A DNA stretch of 9,259 nucleotides from positions 1-9,259 of the forward strand of contig DITF01000206.1 in the NCBI GenBank assembly GCA_002422125.1. The letters run 5' to 3'. The first letter of the stretch is position 1; every line of letters begins with the position of its first letter. This DNA comes from a bacterium UBP17_UBA6191. GTDB lineage: Bacteria; Muiribacteriota; UBA6191. Shown in pieces: positions 1 to 7,409 of the stretch. Both the position numbers and the translations under genes were made by a program. The notes below the pieces were generated by a model, which saw only the letters and a program-made list of their open reading frames with translations, was not told where the DNA came from and did no database searches.

Positions 1-2
1 AT

Positions 3-155
3 CTGCAGTCAGTTCCAAAAGATCCAGGCTGTATCTCAGGCAAAGACAATTACAAATCCAACAAAGAAGGCGATGTCTGGTGTGAATTTCACGGGGCGAT
101 CGACGGCTGTGTAGGCTCGGATTGTAAGCCTGATGTGTACACTTGTGGTGGTTAA
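3..155 (+). CDS. C-terminal end of a cysteine-rich, probably pilin/pseudopilin-like protein (5' partial)
   Basis: The frame is open from the left edge and gives 50 residues ending in TAA, so the start and any N-terminal prepilin helix lie outside the window. The visible tail begins LQSVPKDPGC, then has GDVWCEFHGAIDGC and ends DVYTCGG. The order L-x-x-(V/I)-P-x-x-P, a short glycine/tyrosine stretch, then C-x-x-H-G resembles the C-terminal globular part of many type II secretion/type IV pilin-like proteins, which often end with a P...C...C-x-x-H-G pattern. Five cysteines fall in 50 residues, suggesting disulfides and an exported protein. A terminator follows 26 bases after the stop, so this gene ends its own transcript. 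The coding frame is well supported by that spacing and by the sensible composition. The family call is a pattern-based guess; another small secreted cysteine-rich protein is possible. Confidence 0.55.
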   Translation: MQSVPKDPGCISGKDNYKSNKEGDVWCEFHGAIDGCVGSDCKPDVYTCGG

Positions 156-181
156 TTTTGTAGAAGCATGATTGCTTGAAG

Positions 182-211
182 CTCCCGCGCTAGCGCGGGA
201 GTTTTTTTTTT
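182..211 (+). terminator. Strong intrinsic (Rho-independent) terminator
   Basis: A perfect 20-base palindrome at 182-201 can fold into an 8-bp GC-rich stem (arm CTCCCGCG) with a CTAG tetraloop. It is followed directly by ten T residues at 202-211. There is no A-run on the left side, so it works mainly for plus-strand transcription. It closes the upstream cysteine-rich gene and insulates the giant gene that starts at 246. Confidence 0.93.
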
Positions 212-221
212 ACCAATTTGT

Positions 222-227
222 TATACT
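222..227 (+). promoter_or_regulatory. Possible -10 element (TATACT) for the first giant gene
   Basis: TATACT matches the sigma-70 -10 consensus at five of six positions. It lies between the terminator and the ATG at 246, the only place for a dedicated promoter. No convincing -35 box is seen 16-18 bases upstream, where the terminator's end and T-run lie. A start about seven bases downstream of the element would give a leader of only about a dozen bases. This is a weak call in AT-rich sequence. Confidence 0.3.
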
Positions 228-245
228 CCAGCCGGAATTATTTTA

Positions 246-3200
246 ATGTTGATTCGCCCTCACCTCATAATTTTGTATTTTGTATTTTTCAGTTCGCTTC
301 GAGCTGATATTTCGGTTTTTCGGTATGAAGATGAGCCCAATGAAGGCCAGCATTTGATTCAGGGGATTCAAACGGGCAGTGAGATTTTACGCCCCTTTCA
401 ATATATTGTGGAAACGGTAAATAATAATGATGCCGTAGGTACAGGTATTGCCAATCAGGAAGGTGATGTTGAGGTCACATTTTTTAATCAAATCGGGCAG
501 GTATTACATTTAACGGCAATTTCTCATCCTCCGTTTAACAGTACCGTAACCCCAGAGCAGGAGGTATTTAGTCCCAATCTACCGATGTTTGAAGGCCGAA
601 CCCAGCTTCTGGCCTGGGCCAGAAACGCCAACAACAGGCCAGTACGCTTTGAAATTACAAATCCCCCCGGTACGGGCACCATTAATTTTCCGGTGCGCAA
701 TGGATCATTCCAATGTGTTACAGCGGGAAACTGCACGGTAACCTTTGGAGCCTTGGGAACAGTTACTTCCTTGGGGGCAAATGTAACGCCGATTGGGTTC
801 AATTTACCGGCCAATACAGCTTTGACCGTGGGTAATGCTACTGACATTACCACAATTACCGGGGTTACGGATGCCTCCAACTGGTTTTTTGGACCCCATG
901 TCTTTCAGACGGGCACGGACTCGGGCAATTTTATTTTTATAGATTCAAATCAAGGCCCTCCAGATAGTCCCAACATTGATTTTTTTACCTGTCAGGGCAC
1001 TGGAAATTGTATTGATGCTCCTTTGCTTGTAGAAACACCAAAACCAAATCTGAATCCCATCAACAATCGTTTTCGATTCCAGGTTGTATTTAATAAACTA
1101 GATTTATTTAATGCCACCAACTCCCAGGGGACTGGGGTTCCCATGACAATTCAGTATTCTGGTTTTGTCGAAAACAATCCAGCCTTGTTTCGCAATCCCG
1201 ATGGGACTGTTGGTTTGCCTGGGGCCCAGCCCAAACGCGAATCCAACGCTTTTGTGGATTCATTTTTATTGCCAATTCGATTTACAACTGTGGTTAGTCC
1301 TGAGCAGTCCAGAAAGACAACTATTACCGGGCCTTATGCCATTTCGGTAGGGCCAGGAACTCCTGGGGTTCCTCAGGTTGTATATCCCGATGAAGTGGTT
1401 CCATATCCTTACGGGGCCCCGGTTTTCCCCAACCTTACTCCTTTTCCGGTAAAGTATCCCTTTGGTCCGTCCTTAGGGCCGGGTATGTACACTACTTTTA
1501 ACTACAATTTCACTGCTATGAATGATGGGGATTTTGAAATCTGGATATCTTCGGACGATTTTACGGCGGCTCAGACCTTAAATGGTCAGTCCCCCGGTGC
1601 GGTCACGGCATCGGCTGGACGAGTGCCCGGTGTAACTACTATTATTTTTGTGATTCGCGATACGATTCCGCCTAATTCTTTTGAAGTTAATATGGTCCCT
1701 AATCGCAGGATTCTGATTGTAGGCGATCAATCCGAACCACCATTGCCTTATCTGACTTTTCAGGGGGAGCAGTTTGATGTCACCGGTCGGGTTCAGGATG
1801 AAAGGCTTGATGAGAATATTGTGCAGGTAGATTTAAGACGAGATGACGGTGTTTTGGTGACTACACCTGGGAAAAATGGCCATTTTGAACAGATTCCCAC
1901 TTTTGGAGGGGGGAACTTTTTCCAAAGGCTTGATTTCACCCCAGTGCTTCCAGATTCCACCCTCTCACCACCAAATCCGCATCCGGCAATTGGGGGGCAG
2001 AGGGGTTATCAGCTTGTAATATATCCCGTAGATCCGCAATTGAATACCTCTGAGACCACCAAAGCCCTGTATGTAATCAAGGATCTGCAACCTCCAGCCG
2101 ATCCGGTATTGTTAAATCCAGTAGACCCAACTGTGATTGTTACCAATCGTCTGCTAACGGTAAGAGCAGGCAGTTCCAATCAAAACACGGCCGCACCTCC
2201 AGCAGATTTTCGCGAACATGGCAATGTAAGTATGACTATGACGGTCATTGACAGTAGTGGGTTTGCTTCCATTTTTACCACGGTAGGTAATGGATTTTTT
2301 GAAGATCCGGCCAACCAATCCTCTCTACTAGATGATGACTTGAGCTGGAACATTCCGCCATCTCCTTTGGGTGGAGCTGGTTTGATAGGGGTGAATTTTT
2401 TTGGGGATGTTCCCAGTCGTTTTGAATTCTCCCGAATCGTGAATCTGGATGGGTTTATTGATGGGCAAATGACCATTATCATTCATCTTGAGGATGAAGT
2501 CGGCAACCGATCTGTAAATACCACCTCAATTGTTTTCATTAAAGACACCACTGGGCCCGTGATTCGTTTTTCTGATGCCGAAAGACAGTTCTCGGGACCT
2601 GATAACCAGTTTCCGTTCCCTAACCGGCTTGGTGCTGATGATGAGGCCTTTGTCATCTCGCTTATCAGTCCGGAGCTGACCGTGGATACAGGTCCAAACG
2701 GAGCTCAACCACTGGTTCCTGATCCTGGAACTTCGGATCAGTTAAGGCTGGTTGGGCAGGTTATCGACGGAATTTCTTTTATTGATCGGGTGGAGTTGAC
2801 AGGGGCTCATGTTAGTGCCGTGACTTCTAATCTGGCAGGCTTAAATTTGACGGATGCTGTTTTTTTTGTGGATGTTGATGTTACAACCATACCGGAGGGT
2901 CAAAGAGAGATTTTGGATCTGCGAGGTATTGATCAGAATGGAATATCGGGTCCGACTACCTCTGTTTTAGTGTTTCGGGATGTAATCCCTGCTCGAAAGC
3001 CCGTACTTGTTGATCCGCCAATTATTCCGTTCACGGGACGAAGACAGGTTTTTACCTCCACAGATGCCCTAAGAATTGCGGGCAGCCTAGCTCCTAACGA
3101 CCCACCCTCCGTAGAAGTAACCACGGGACAAACCCTTCGTTCCAAAGTTGTGATTCTGACCCCAAGTGCAGATCCAGGAAGTTTTGTAACCGGGCAAATC

Positions 3201-6200
3201 GTCCCAAGGTTACCTCTTAGCTCCCCAACATCCATTCCCAGAACGGATTCCTTTTTTAGTTCATTACCTCAAACGGCATTTCAAGCATCCTGGCATGAGG
3301 TCTTTGTGAATGATGAGGGGGGATTTGATACCCGAGTAGCTATTGACCATTTGCCCCAAAGCCCAACCGTGCCCACTACCATTTGGGTTCAGGCCGTCGA
3401 TGCTTATTCCAACACTGAGCCTCAGGCATCTTCAGAGGGTATTGAGATATTTTACTTTCCTGGTGGTGCCCCCATTGGCTCACTGGAGATTATAGAGTTT
3501 CGTAACCAGCTAACCAACATTGTGATATTTCCCCCGCTTAGTCTGCCGCCCTCACTATTGGCCACCCTGTACACACCATTGGAGTCCGTGCAGTTTCGTC
3601 TTAAAACCATTATTCCTATGCTAAAAGCTCCTGAATTGTCGCTTTTACAGTTTGGAGCAACTACTAGGGTTGCCAGCCTTTTGACTTCCTTGGCCCCTGG
3701 CAGTGCTTCGACTGTGTTTGAATATAGTTATTCCCCCATTTCACAGGTAGGTCGTTTTGATGGACAGGTTCAGGCGCTGGTGTTTGGAGGTCAGGACCTA
3801 TTTGGAAATGCCATACGGAGTGCCACCATCACTACGGCATTTTATGTAGACTCATTAGCGCCTAATCTGGCAACCACCAGCCCGGATTTTTTGGTAGAGG
3901 AAATCAGGCCACGATTTATACCGCTACAAGGAGAGAGAATCAATCAGCAAGGTATTGAAGTCAGCGTGGACTGGGATGACTTTGTTCCCAGTAACGGCAG
4001 TTTTGACAGATCGGGGCTAAACACAGCCGCATCATCACTTGAAATTCGTGGCCCCCTGCATGTTAATCCAGAAAATTCATTGTCTCTACTGCCTTTGACA
4101 ACTCCAGTTGCCGGCTATGATAAGACAGTCAGGATTTTAAGTCCTCTTCAGGATGGGGTTTATCGCATCAGTACGGTAGCTGTAGATAATGTGGGAAACC
4201 TGCATCCTTTTTATTCCAACTTTGTTTACGACCAGACTCCAGTTGCTTTACCACTTTTATTAACCAATCCTTCGGACAAAAGTGTTATATCCCGCTTTCC
4301 GACCTCTGGGACATCTGCCTATGTGGGACTGATTATAGAGAGGCTGGATGCCGATGCAAATCAGAGCGGCTTTTCCCTCTTTGATCCTCAGGGAAATCCT
4401 GTAAGTTTGTCGGCGACTTCTGTACTTGCGCCCAATCAGTTACGCAGATTTTTAACCAATGCTCCAGTGTATGATGGTTCGGCCGATGGTTTGTACCAGA
4501 TTCATATTGTAGCAACTGACAAGTCGGGAAACACGACAGCAAAAGTACATACTTTTCTTCTCGACAGTCGTCCCCCGGTATTTGGCGCATTTTTCCCAGC
4601 AGATGGAACCTGTCAAAAGGGGCCAGTTTCTATTTTAGATGTAGTGACTCAGGATTTACCTGGGAGGGTGGATATTCCGATTCCGGTAGCAGGAATTGCC
4701 AGGGAAAGTCAGCTTAAATTGAACCTGAAGGTACCATACTTGCCGACCAACCCCAATGCACAACCAAAACCAATTTTGGGAGATACGGAGCTTTTATCTG
4801 TTGAGGGAGCAATTTCAACTTCTTTGTACAAGCTGGCATTTTTGCCTGGAGGCAATACGGGTTCAAGAAGAGACTTGGCTATAGATGGCAGCGAAGATGG
4901 AGAAATGCAGCTTCAGGCCAAAATTTTGGATTATGCTGGAAATGTTAGTGAAACAATGTCCTCGTTTTACTATGACAATCAGCCTCCAAGTATCCGTATC
5001 CAGGATTTTAGTGAGGGTCGCCTGTTTTTGACCACTTTAGGCATCAGCCTTGAGGTGTTTGGCTCGATTCAGGATGATGGGCCATGTCACTTTTTTGTGG
5101 GCGGGGCCCAGCATAGCCAGAAAACAACTCTGAGTGTGGGTTTGAAGTTTTTTGATCTTGATAATCAGGTGCCGGGAGCACAGGTGCTTTTTCCTCAGGC
5201 AGTAGTAAATCTGAACCCCAAGACGGCAACCACATTTCCTTACCATTCAGCTCAGGCAGACTTTGGGTTTACAACTTTTGTGGCAGGAATTTTTCCGGCT
5301 GGTTCTTATGAGCTAGAGCTGGTTTCTGAGGATCAGGCCGGGAACTCTTTTGTGATGAAGAGGGTTATGAGTTTGTTACAGGCCAATCGGGGTATTCCCA
5401 GAATTCTTTTTCCTCCAGATGAGGTTTTTCAAAACGGTGAAAGCAGCCCCTGGATTCAGTCCTCTGCTCTGATGAGGGTAGAGTGGGAGATGGTCAGTGG
5501 TTTGAATCAGGTTGAAATCGAAGTCAGAAGACTTTTGGGAAATTCTTCGGGCGTTGTTTTTAGTCAGACATATCCGGCCACAGATTTGTTCTCAGAGTTA
5601 ATAAGTCTTACGCCCACTAGCCCGGCAACTGGCCTTGAGCCATTTGAAGTGCGTATCCGTGGTTTAAACTCCCCGGCCAATAGCACACCGTTTAGTCTCC
5701 CCAGAACATTTTTTTTAGATGGCAGACCATTTTTTCTGGAAAGGGCCAATCTGATCACGGGTAATAATGTCCAGAATTTGGCCACAGGCAACACTACTCT
5801 TAGCACCAACGAATTTGAGTTTGATCTGACATTTTCTAAACCATATCAGCAAAAGCCGGATGGAAATTTTGCCTCTGGAGCGGTGATTTTAAAGAATCAA
5901 GGTCAGGCAATCGTTTTGAATTCACTCCCACCAATCACTGCGACCACCAGAAGTCTGAGGTTTAAGGGACAGATTCCAGTCAATCCTAGGCAGGCATATC
6001 CCAAAGAGGCTCTAGAACTAAGTATTAGTGATTTTTCTGATCTCCTAGGTCAAAGGATGAGTGGATTTACGACTAAAATTACCCCAGATTTTGGGGCTGA
6101 AGTGAGTTTGCGACTGTTTACCAATCCCGTAAGCAGCAAAGAACTTGTAGCCGTGATTCGTTTTGTGTCGGCACGGGGGCTTTTGGAGGAAATGCCCATA

Positions 6201-7304
6201 AGCAGGCAAGGTGATTTACTGGTTGAGCCTCAGTTTTCACTCACCAAGAATCAGGAGATCAGACCATTAAAGGCATTAGCTGTGGAAGAGAGAATTCTGG
6301 AAGGTCGGGTGGTGGCACACACCTTTACTATGCCGCTAGTTTTTTCCGGTAGTGAGAGTGGCTTTTTTTTCCTAAAGACCAGAGTCACGGATCGTTATGG
6401 GCGAATCATTGAAAAAGAAAATGAGGTACGAGTTGAGGCCTATGAGCCAAAAACCAGCCTATCCTTAGTCTTGCCGGATTCTGGTTATCAACTGGATGTT
6501 GTAGTCCCAGAAAATCAGAAACCTGGTTCCATCTGGTTAGGCGGTAATTTAAGTCCGATTCGAAGAACAGTTGGGGAACTGGAGCTTTTATATGATGCGA
6601 GGATATTTGGGGCTAATCAAGAGGCAAATGGTTTAGGAGCTATGCTTAAAGTGAACCCATCGGTTTCCCGTCTTGGTTCAGAAACCCATGCGGGGATTTA
6701 TGAGGTTTTGGCTGACGGGAACATAGAGTATGCCGGTGATTTGAATTCAGCGCGGATTAGACTGGGAAAAGATTATGTGATTGCCCGGGATTTAGTAAAT
6801 CCAAAATTGGAATGGATTGGAGCTGATGCCTTGGTTTCAGGCTGGTCCGATGCTCCCTTTGAACTAAGCGATTCAGGAAGCGGGTTGGATTGGCAGACTC
6901 TGAATGTAAAAATGGATGATGTTTCTCTTGATTGGGACAGGCGAAGGCAAGACCAGATTAGTCTTTTTGTTCCCAAGACCAGTAGCAGTAAAGAAGCCAC
7001 TCTAAGTATTTCGGCCAGGGATCGCAGTGGTCGTGAAACACACTTCAGTAAATCTGTCTTGATGTTGGCTGGGGAGGGGTTACAGTGGGTACAGGTTGCT
7101 CCATCGCCAGTACGAAAGACCCAGGATTTAAGTATTGAGTTCTTTGCCAATGAGCCAGCTACACGGGCATGGTTTGGTGTCTACGATTCCGCCTCAAGGT
7201 TAATTGCCACTCAGGAGATGACTCCTGCCTTGGGTCGCAACCGCATGCATTGGGATTTACGAACCCGTTCGGGAAATGAAATTGCCAATGGGGTGTATTT
7301 TTAG
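246..7304 (+). CDS. Giant secreted multi-domain Ig-like repeat protein, ending at an in-frame TAG inside its C-terminal FlgD-type domain
   Basis: This 2352-residue protein begins with a Sec-type signal peptide: MLIRPH, a hydrophobic core to about residue 17, and likely cleavage after LRA at residue 20. A weak GGA ribosome site sits nine bases before the ATG. Residues 21-470 form a beta-rich N-terminal region I do not recognise, shared with the downstream gene. It contains two C-x5-C loops (C157/C163 and C249/C255). Repeats of about 100-170 residues follow, each ending in a hydrophobic strand and a linker of the D-x-x-P-P kind. The linker aspartates are near 472 (DTIPP), 613 (DLQPP), 767 (DTTGP), 912 (DVIP), 1202 (DSLAP), 1329 (DQTP), 1440 (DSRPP) and 1577 (DNQPP). 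These are typical of bacterial Ig-like domains, many with D-x-x-G-N before the linker strand. Residues 1850-1945 look like a SbsA-type Ig domain (FDLTFSKP, then DLLGQRM). Residues 2279-2352 match the FlgD Ig-like C-terminal domain (VAPSPVRK, then VYDSASRLIA, HWDLRTRSGNEIANGVYF). The stop falls before the last strand. No catalytic motif was seen; a surface or adhesive role is inferred from architecture. Confidence 0.9.
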   Translation: MLIRPHLIILYFVFFSSLRADISVFRYEDEPNEGQHLIQGIQTGSEILRPFQYIVETVNNNDAVGTGIANQEGDVEVTFFNQIGQVLHLTAISHPPFNSTVTPEQEVFSPNLPMFEGRTQLLAWARNANNRPVRFEITNPPGTGTINFPVRNGSFQCVTAGNCTVTFGALGTVTSLGANVTPIGFNLPANTALTVGNATDITTITGVTDASNWFFGPHVFQTGTDSGNFIFIDSNQGPPDSPNIDFFTCQGTGNCIDAPLLVETPKPNLNPINNRFRFQVVFNKLDLFNATNSQGTGVPMTIQYSGFVENNPALFRNPDGTVGLPGAQPKRESNAFVDSFLLPIRFTTVVSPEQSRKTTITGPYAISVGPGTPGVPQVVYPDEVVPYPYGAPVFPNLTPFPVKYPFGPSLGPGMYTTFNYNFTAMNDGDFEIWISSDDFTAAQTLNGQSPGAVTASAGRVPGVTTIIFVIRDTIPPNSFEVNMVPNRRILIVGDQSEPPLPYLTFQGEQFDVTGRVQDERLDENIVQVDLRRDDGVLVTTPGKNGHFEQIPTFGGGNFFQRLDFTPVLPDSTLSPPNPHPAIGGQRGYQLVIYPVDPQLNTSETTKALYVIKDLQPPADPVLLNPVDPTVIVTNRLLTVRAGSSNQNTAAPPADFREHGNVSMTMTVIDSSGFASIFTTVGNGFFEDPANQSSLLDDDLSWNIPPSPLGGAGLIGVNFFGDVPSRFEFSRIVNLDGFIDGQMTIIIHLEDEVGNRSVNTTSIVFIKDTTGPVIRFSDAERQFSGPDNQFPFPNRLGADDEAFVISLISPELTVDTGPNGAQPLVPDPGTSDQLRLVGQVIDGISFIDRVELTGAHVSAVTSNLAGLNLTDAVFFVDVDVTTIPEGQREILDLRGIDQNGISGPTTSVLVFRDVIPARKPVLVDPPIIPFTGRRQVFTSTDALRIAGSLAPNDPPSVEVTTGQTLRSKVVILTPSADPGSFVTGQIVPRLPLSSPTSIPRTDSFFSSLPQTAFQASWHEVFVNDEGGFDTRVAIDHLPQSPTVPTTIWVQAVDAYSNTEPQASSEGIEIFYFPGGAPIGSLEIIEFRNQLTNIVIFPPLSLPPSLLATLYTPLESVQFRLKTIIPMLKAPELSLLQFGATTRVASLLTSLAPGSASTVFEYSYSPISQVGRFDGQVQALVFGGQDLFGNAIRSATITTAFYVDSLAPNLATTSPDFLVEEIRPRFIPLQGERINQQGIEVSVDWDDFVPSNGSFDRSGLNTAASSLEIRGPLHVNPENSLSLLPLTTPVAGYDKTVRILSPLQDGVYRISTVAVDNVGNLHPFYSNFVYDQTPVALPLLLTNPSDKSVISRFPTSGTSAYVGLIIERLDADANQSGFSLFDPQGNPVSLSATSVLAPNQLRRFLTNAPVYDGSADGLYQIHIVATDKSGNTTAKVHTFLLDSRPPVFGAFFPADGTCQKGPVSILDVVTQDLPGRVDIPIPVAGIARESQLKLNLKVPYLPTNPNAQPKPILGDTELLSVEGAISTSLYKLAFLPGGNTGSRRDLAIDGSEDGEMQLQAKILDYAGNVSETMSSFYYDNQPPSIRIQDFSEGRLFLTTLGISLEVFGSIQDDGPCHFFVGGAQHSQKTTLSVGLKFFDLDNQVPGAQVLFPQAVVNLNPKTATTFPYHSAQADFGFTTFVAGIFPAGSYELELVSEDQAGNSFVMKRVMSLLQANRGIPRILFPPDEVFQNGESSPWIQSSALMRVEWEMVSGLNQVEIEVRRLLGNSSGVVFSQTYPATDLFSELISLTPTSPATGLEPFEVRIRGLNSPANSTPFSLPRTFFLDGRPFFLERANLITGNNVQNLATGNTTLSTNEFEFDLTFSKPYQQKPDGNFASGAVILKNQGQAIVLNSLPPITATTRSLRFKGQIPVNPRQAYPKEALELSISDFSDLLGQRMSGFTTKITPDFGAEVSLRLFTNPVSSKELVAVIRFVSARGLLEEMPISRQGDLLVEPQFSLTKNQEIRPLKALAVEERILEGRVVAHTFTMPLVFSGSESGFFFLKTRVTDRYGRIIEKENEVRVEAYEPKTSLSLVLPDSGYQLDVVVPENQKPGSIWLGGNLSPIRRTVGELELLYDARIFGANQEANGLGAMLKVNPSVSRLGSETHAGIYEVLADGNIEYAGDLNSARIRLGKDYVIARDLVNPKLEWIGADALVSGWSDAPFELSDSGSGLDWQTLNVKMDDVSLDWDRRRQDQISLFVPKTSSSKEATLSISARDRSGRETHFSKSVLMLAGEGLQWVQVAPSPVRKTQDLSIEFFANEPATRAWFGVYDSASRLIATQEMTPALGRNRMHWDLRTRSGNEIANGVYF

Positions 7305-7370
7305 CGACTAAGACTTGATACGGCTCGCAAACAATTTGTGCACAGAGGTAAGTTTGCGGTGCTGCGTTGA
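7302..7370 (+). other. In-frame extension of the first giant gene beyond TAG, encoding the missing end of the FlgD-type domain
   Basis: The frame meets TAG at 7302-7304, then stays open for 21 codons to TGA at 7368-7370. The text around the stop reads ANGVYF-(TAG)-RLRLDT, and the extension ends GKFAVLR. In FlgD Ig-like and similar C-terminal domains the usual order is G-V-Y-F-Y-R-L, a short turn, then K-x-x-V-L-R at the very end of the protein. The 21 codons therefore complete the domain, and TAG sits where a tyrosine or small residue is normal. The full-length product would be 2374 residues. Possible explanations are a nonsense mutation (for example TAT or TAC to TAG), stop-codon readthrough or suppression, or a base-call or assembly error. 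The continuation of domain sense is visible directly; the cause is not. Confidence 0.85.
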
Positions 7371-7387
7371 TTGAACTGTCGCACAAA

Positions 7388-7409
7388 AAGAGGTAGATTG
7401 AAGCCTCTT
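7388..7409 (+). promoter_or_regulatory. Ribosome binding site of the second giant gene, able to fold into a small hairpin
   Basis: AGAGG at 7389-7393 is the only good Shine-Dalgarno match before the second giant gene. It lies 4 bases before a TTG at 7398 but 16 bases before the ATG at 7410, so it favours the TTG start. The same bases, as AAGAGG at 7388-7393, can pair with CCTCTT at 7404-7409 to form a 6-bp stem with a 10-base loop that contains the TTG. The pairing is visible; whether it affects translation is inference, and a 6-bp stem is only marginally stable. Confidence 0.45.

Noticed and set aside
524..880. Minus-strand open frame of 118 codons (and similar minus-strand frames across both giant genes)
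   Set aside because: These lie wholly inside the well-supported plus-strand genes, have no convincing ribosome sites, and their sequences look like reverse-complement shadows of beta-rich coding DNA.
2860..2867. Eight-T homopolymers (2860-2867, 5709-5716, 6363-6370, 7433-7440) as slippage or internal terminator sites
   Set aside because: They encode Phe/Leu-rich beta strands or the signal peptide, none has a GC-rich hairpin directly upstream, and such runs are expected in Phe-rich coding sequence.
7302..7304. Genome-wide reassignment of TAG to an amino acid
   Set aside because: Only one in-frame TAG is seen in about 2,970 codons of the two giant genes; a reassigned codon should recur. A local event or error fits better.
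7259..7370. Type IX secretion sorting signal at the C-terminus of the first giant protein
   Set aside because: The domain resembles FlgD-type Ig and superficially type IX C-terminal domains, but no secretion-system genes are present in the window and the lineage is unknown, so the specific route cannot be claimed.
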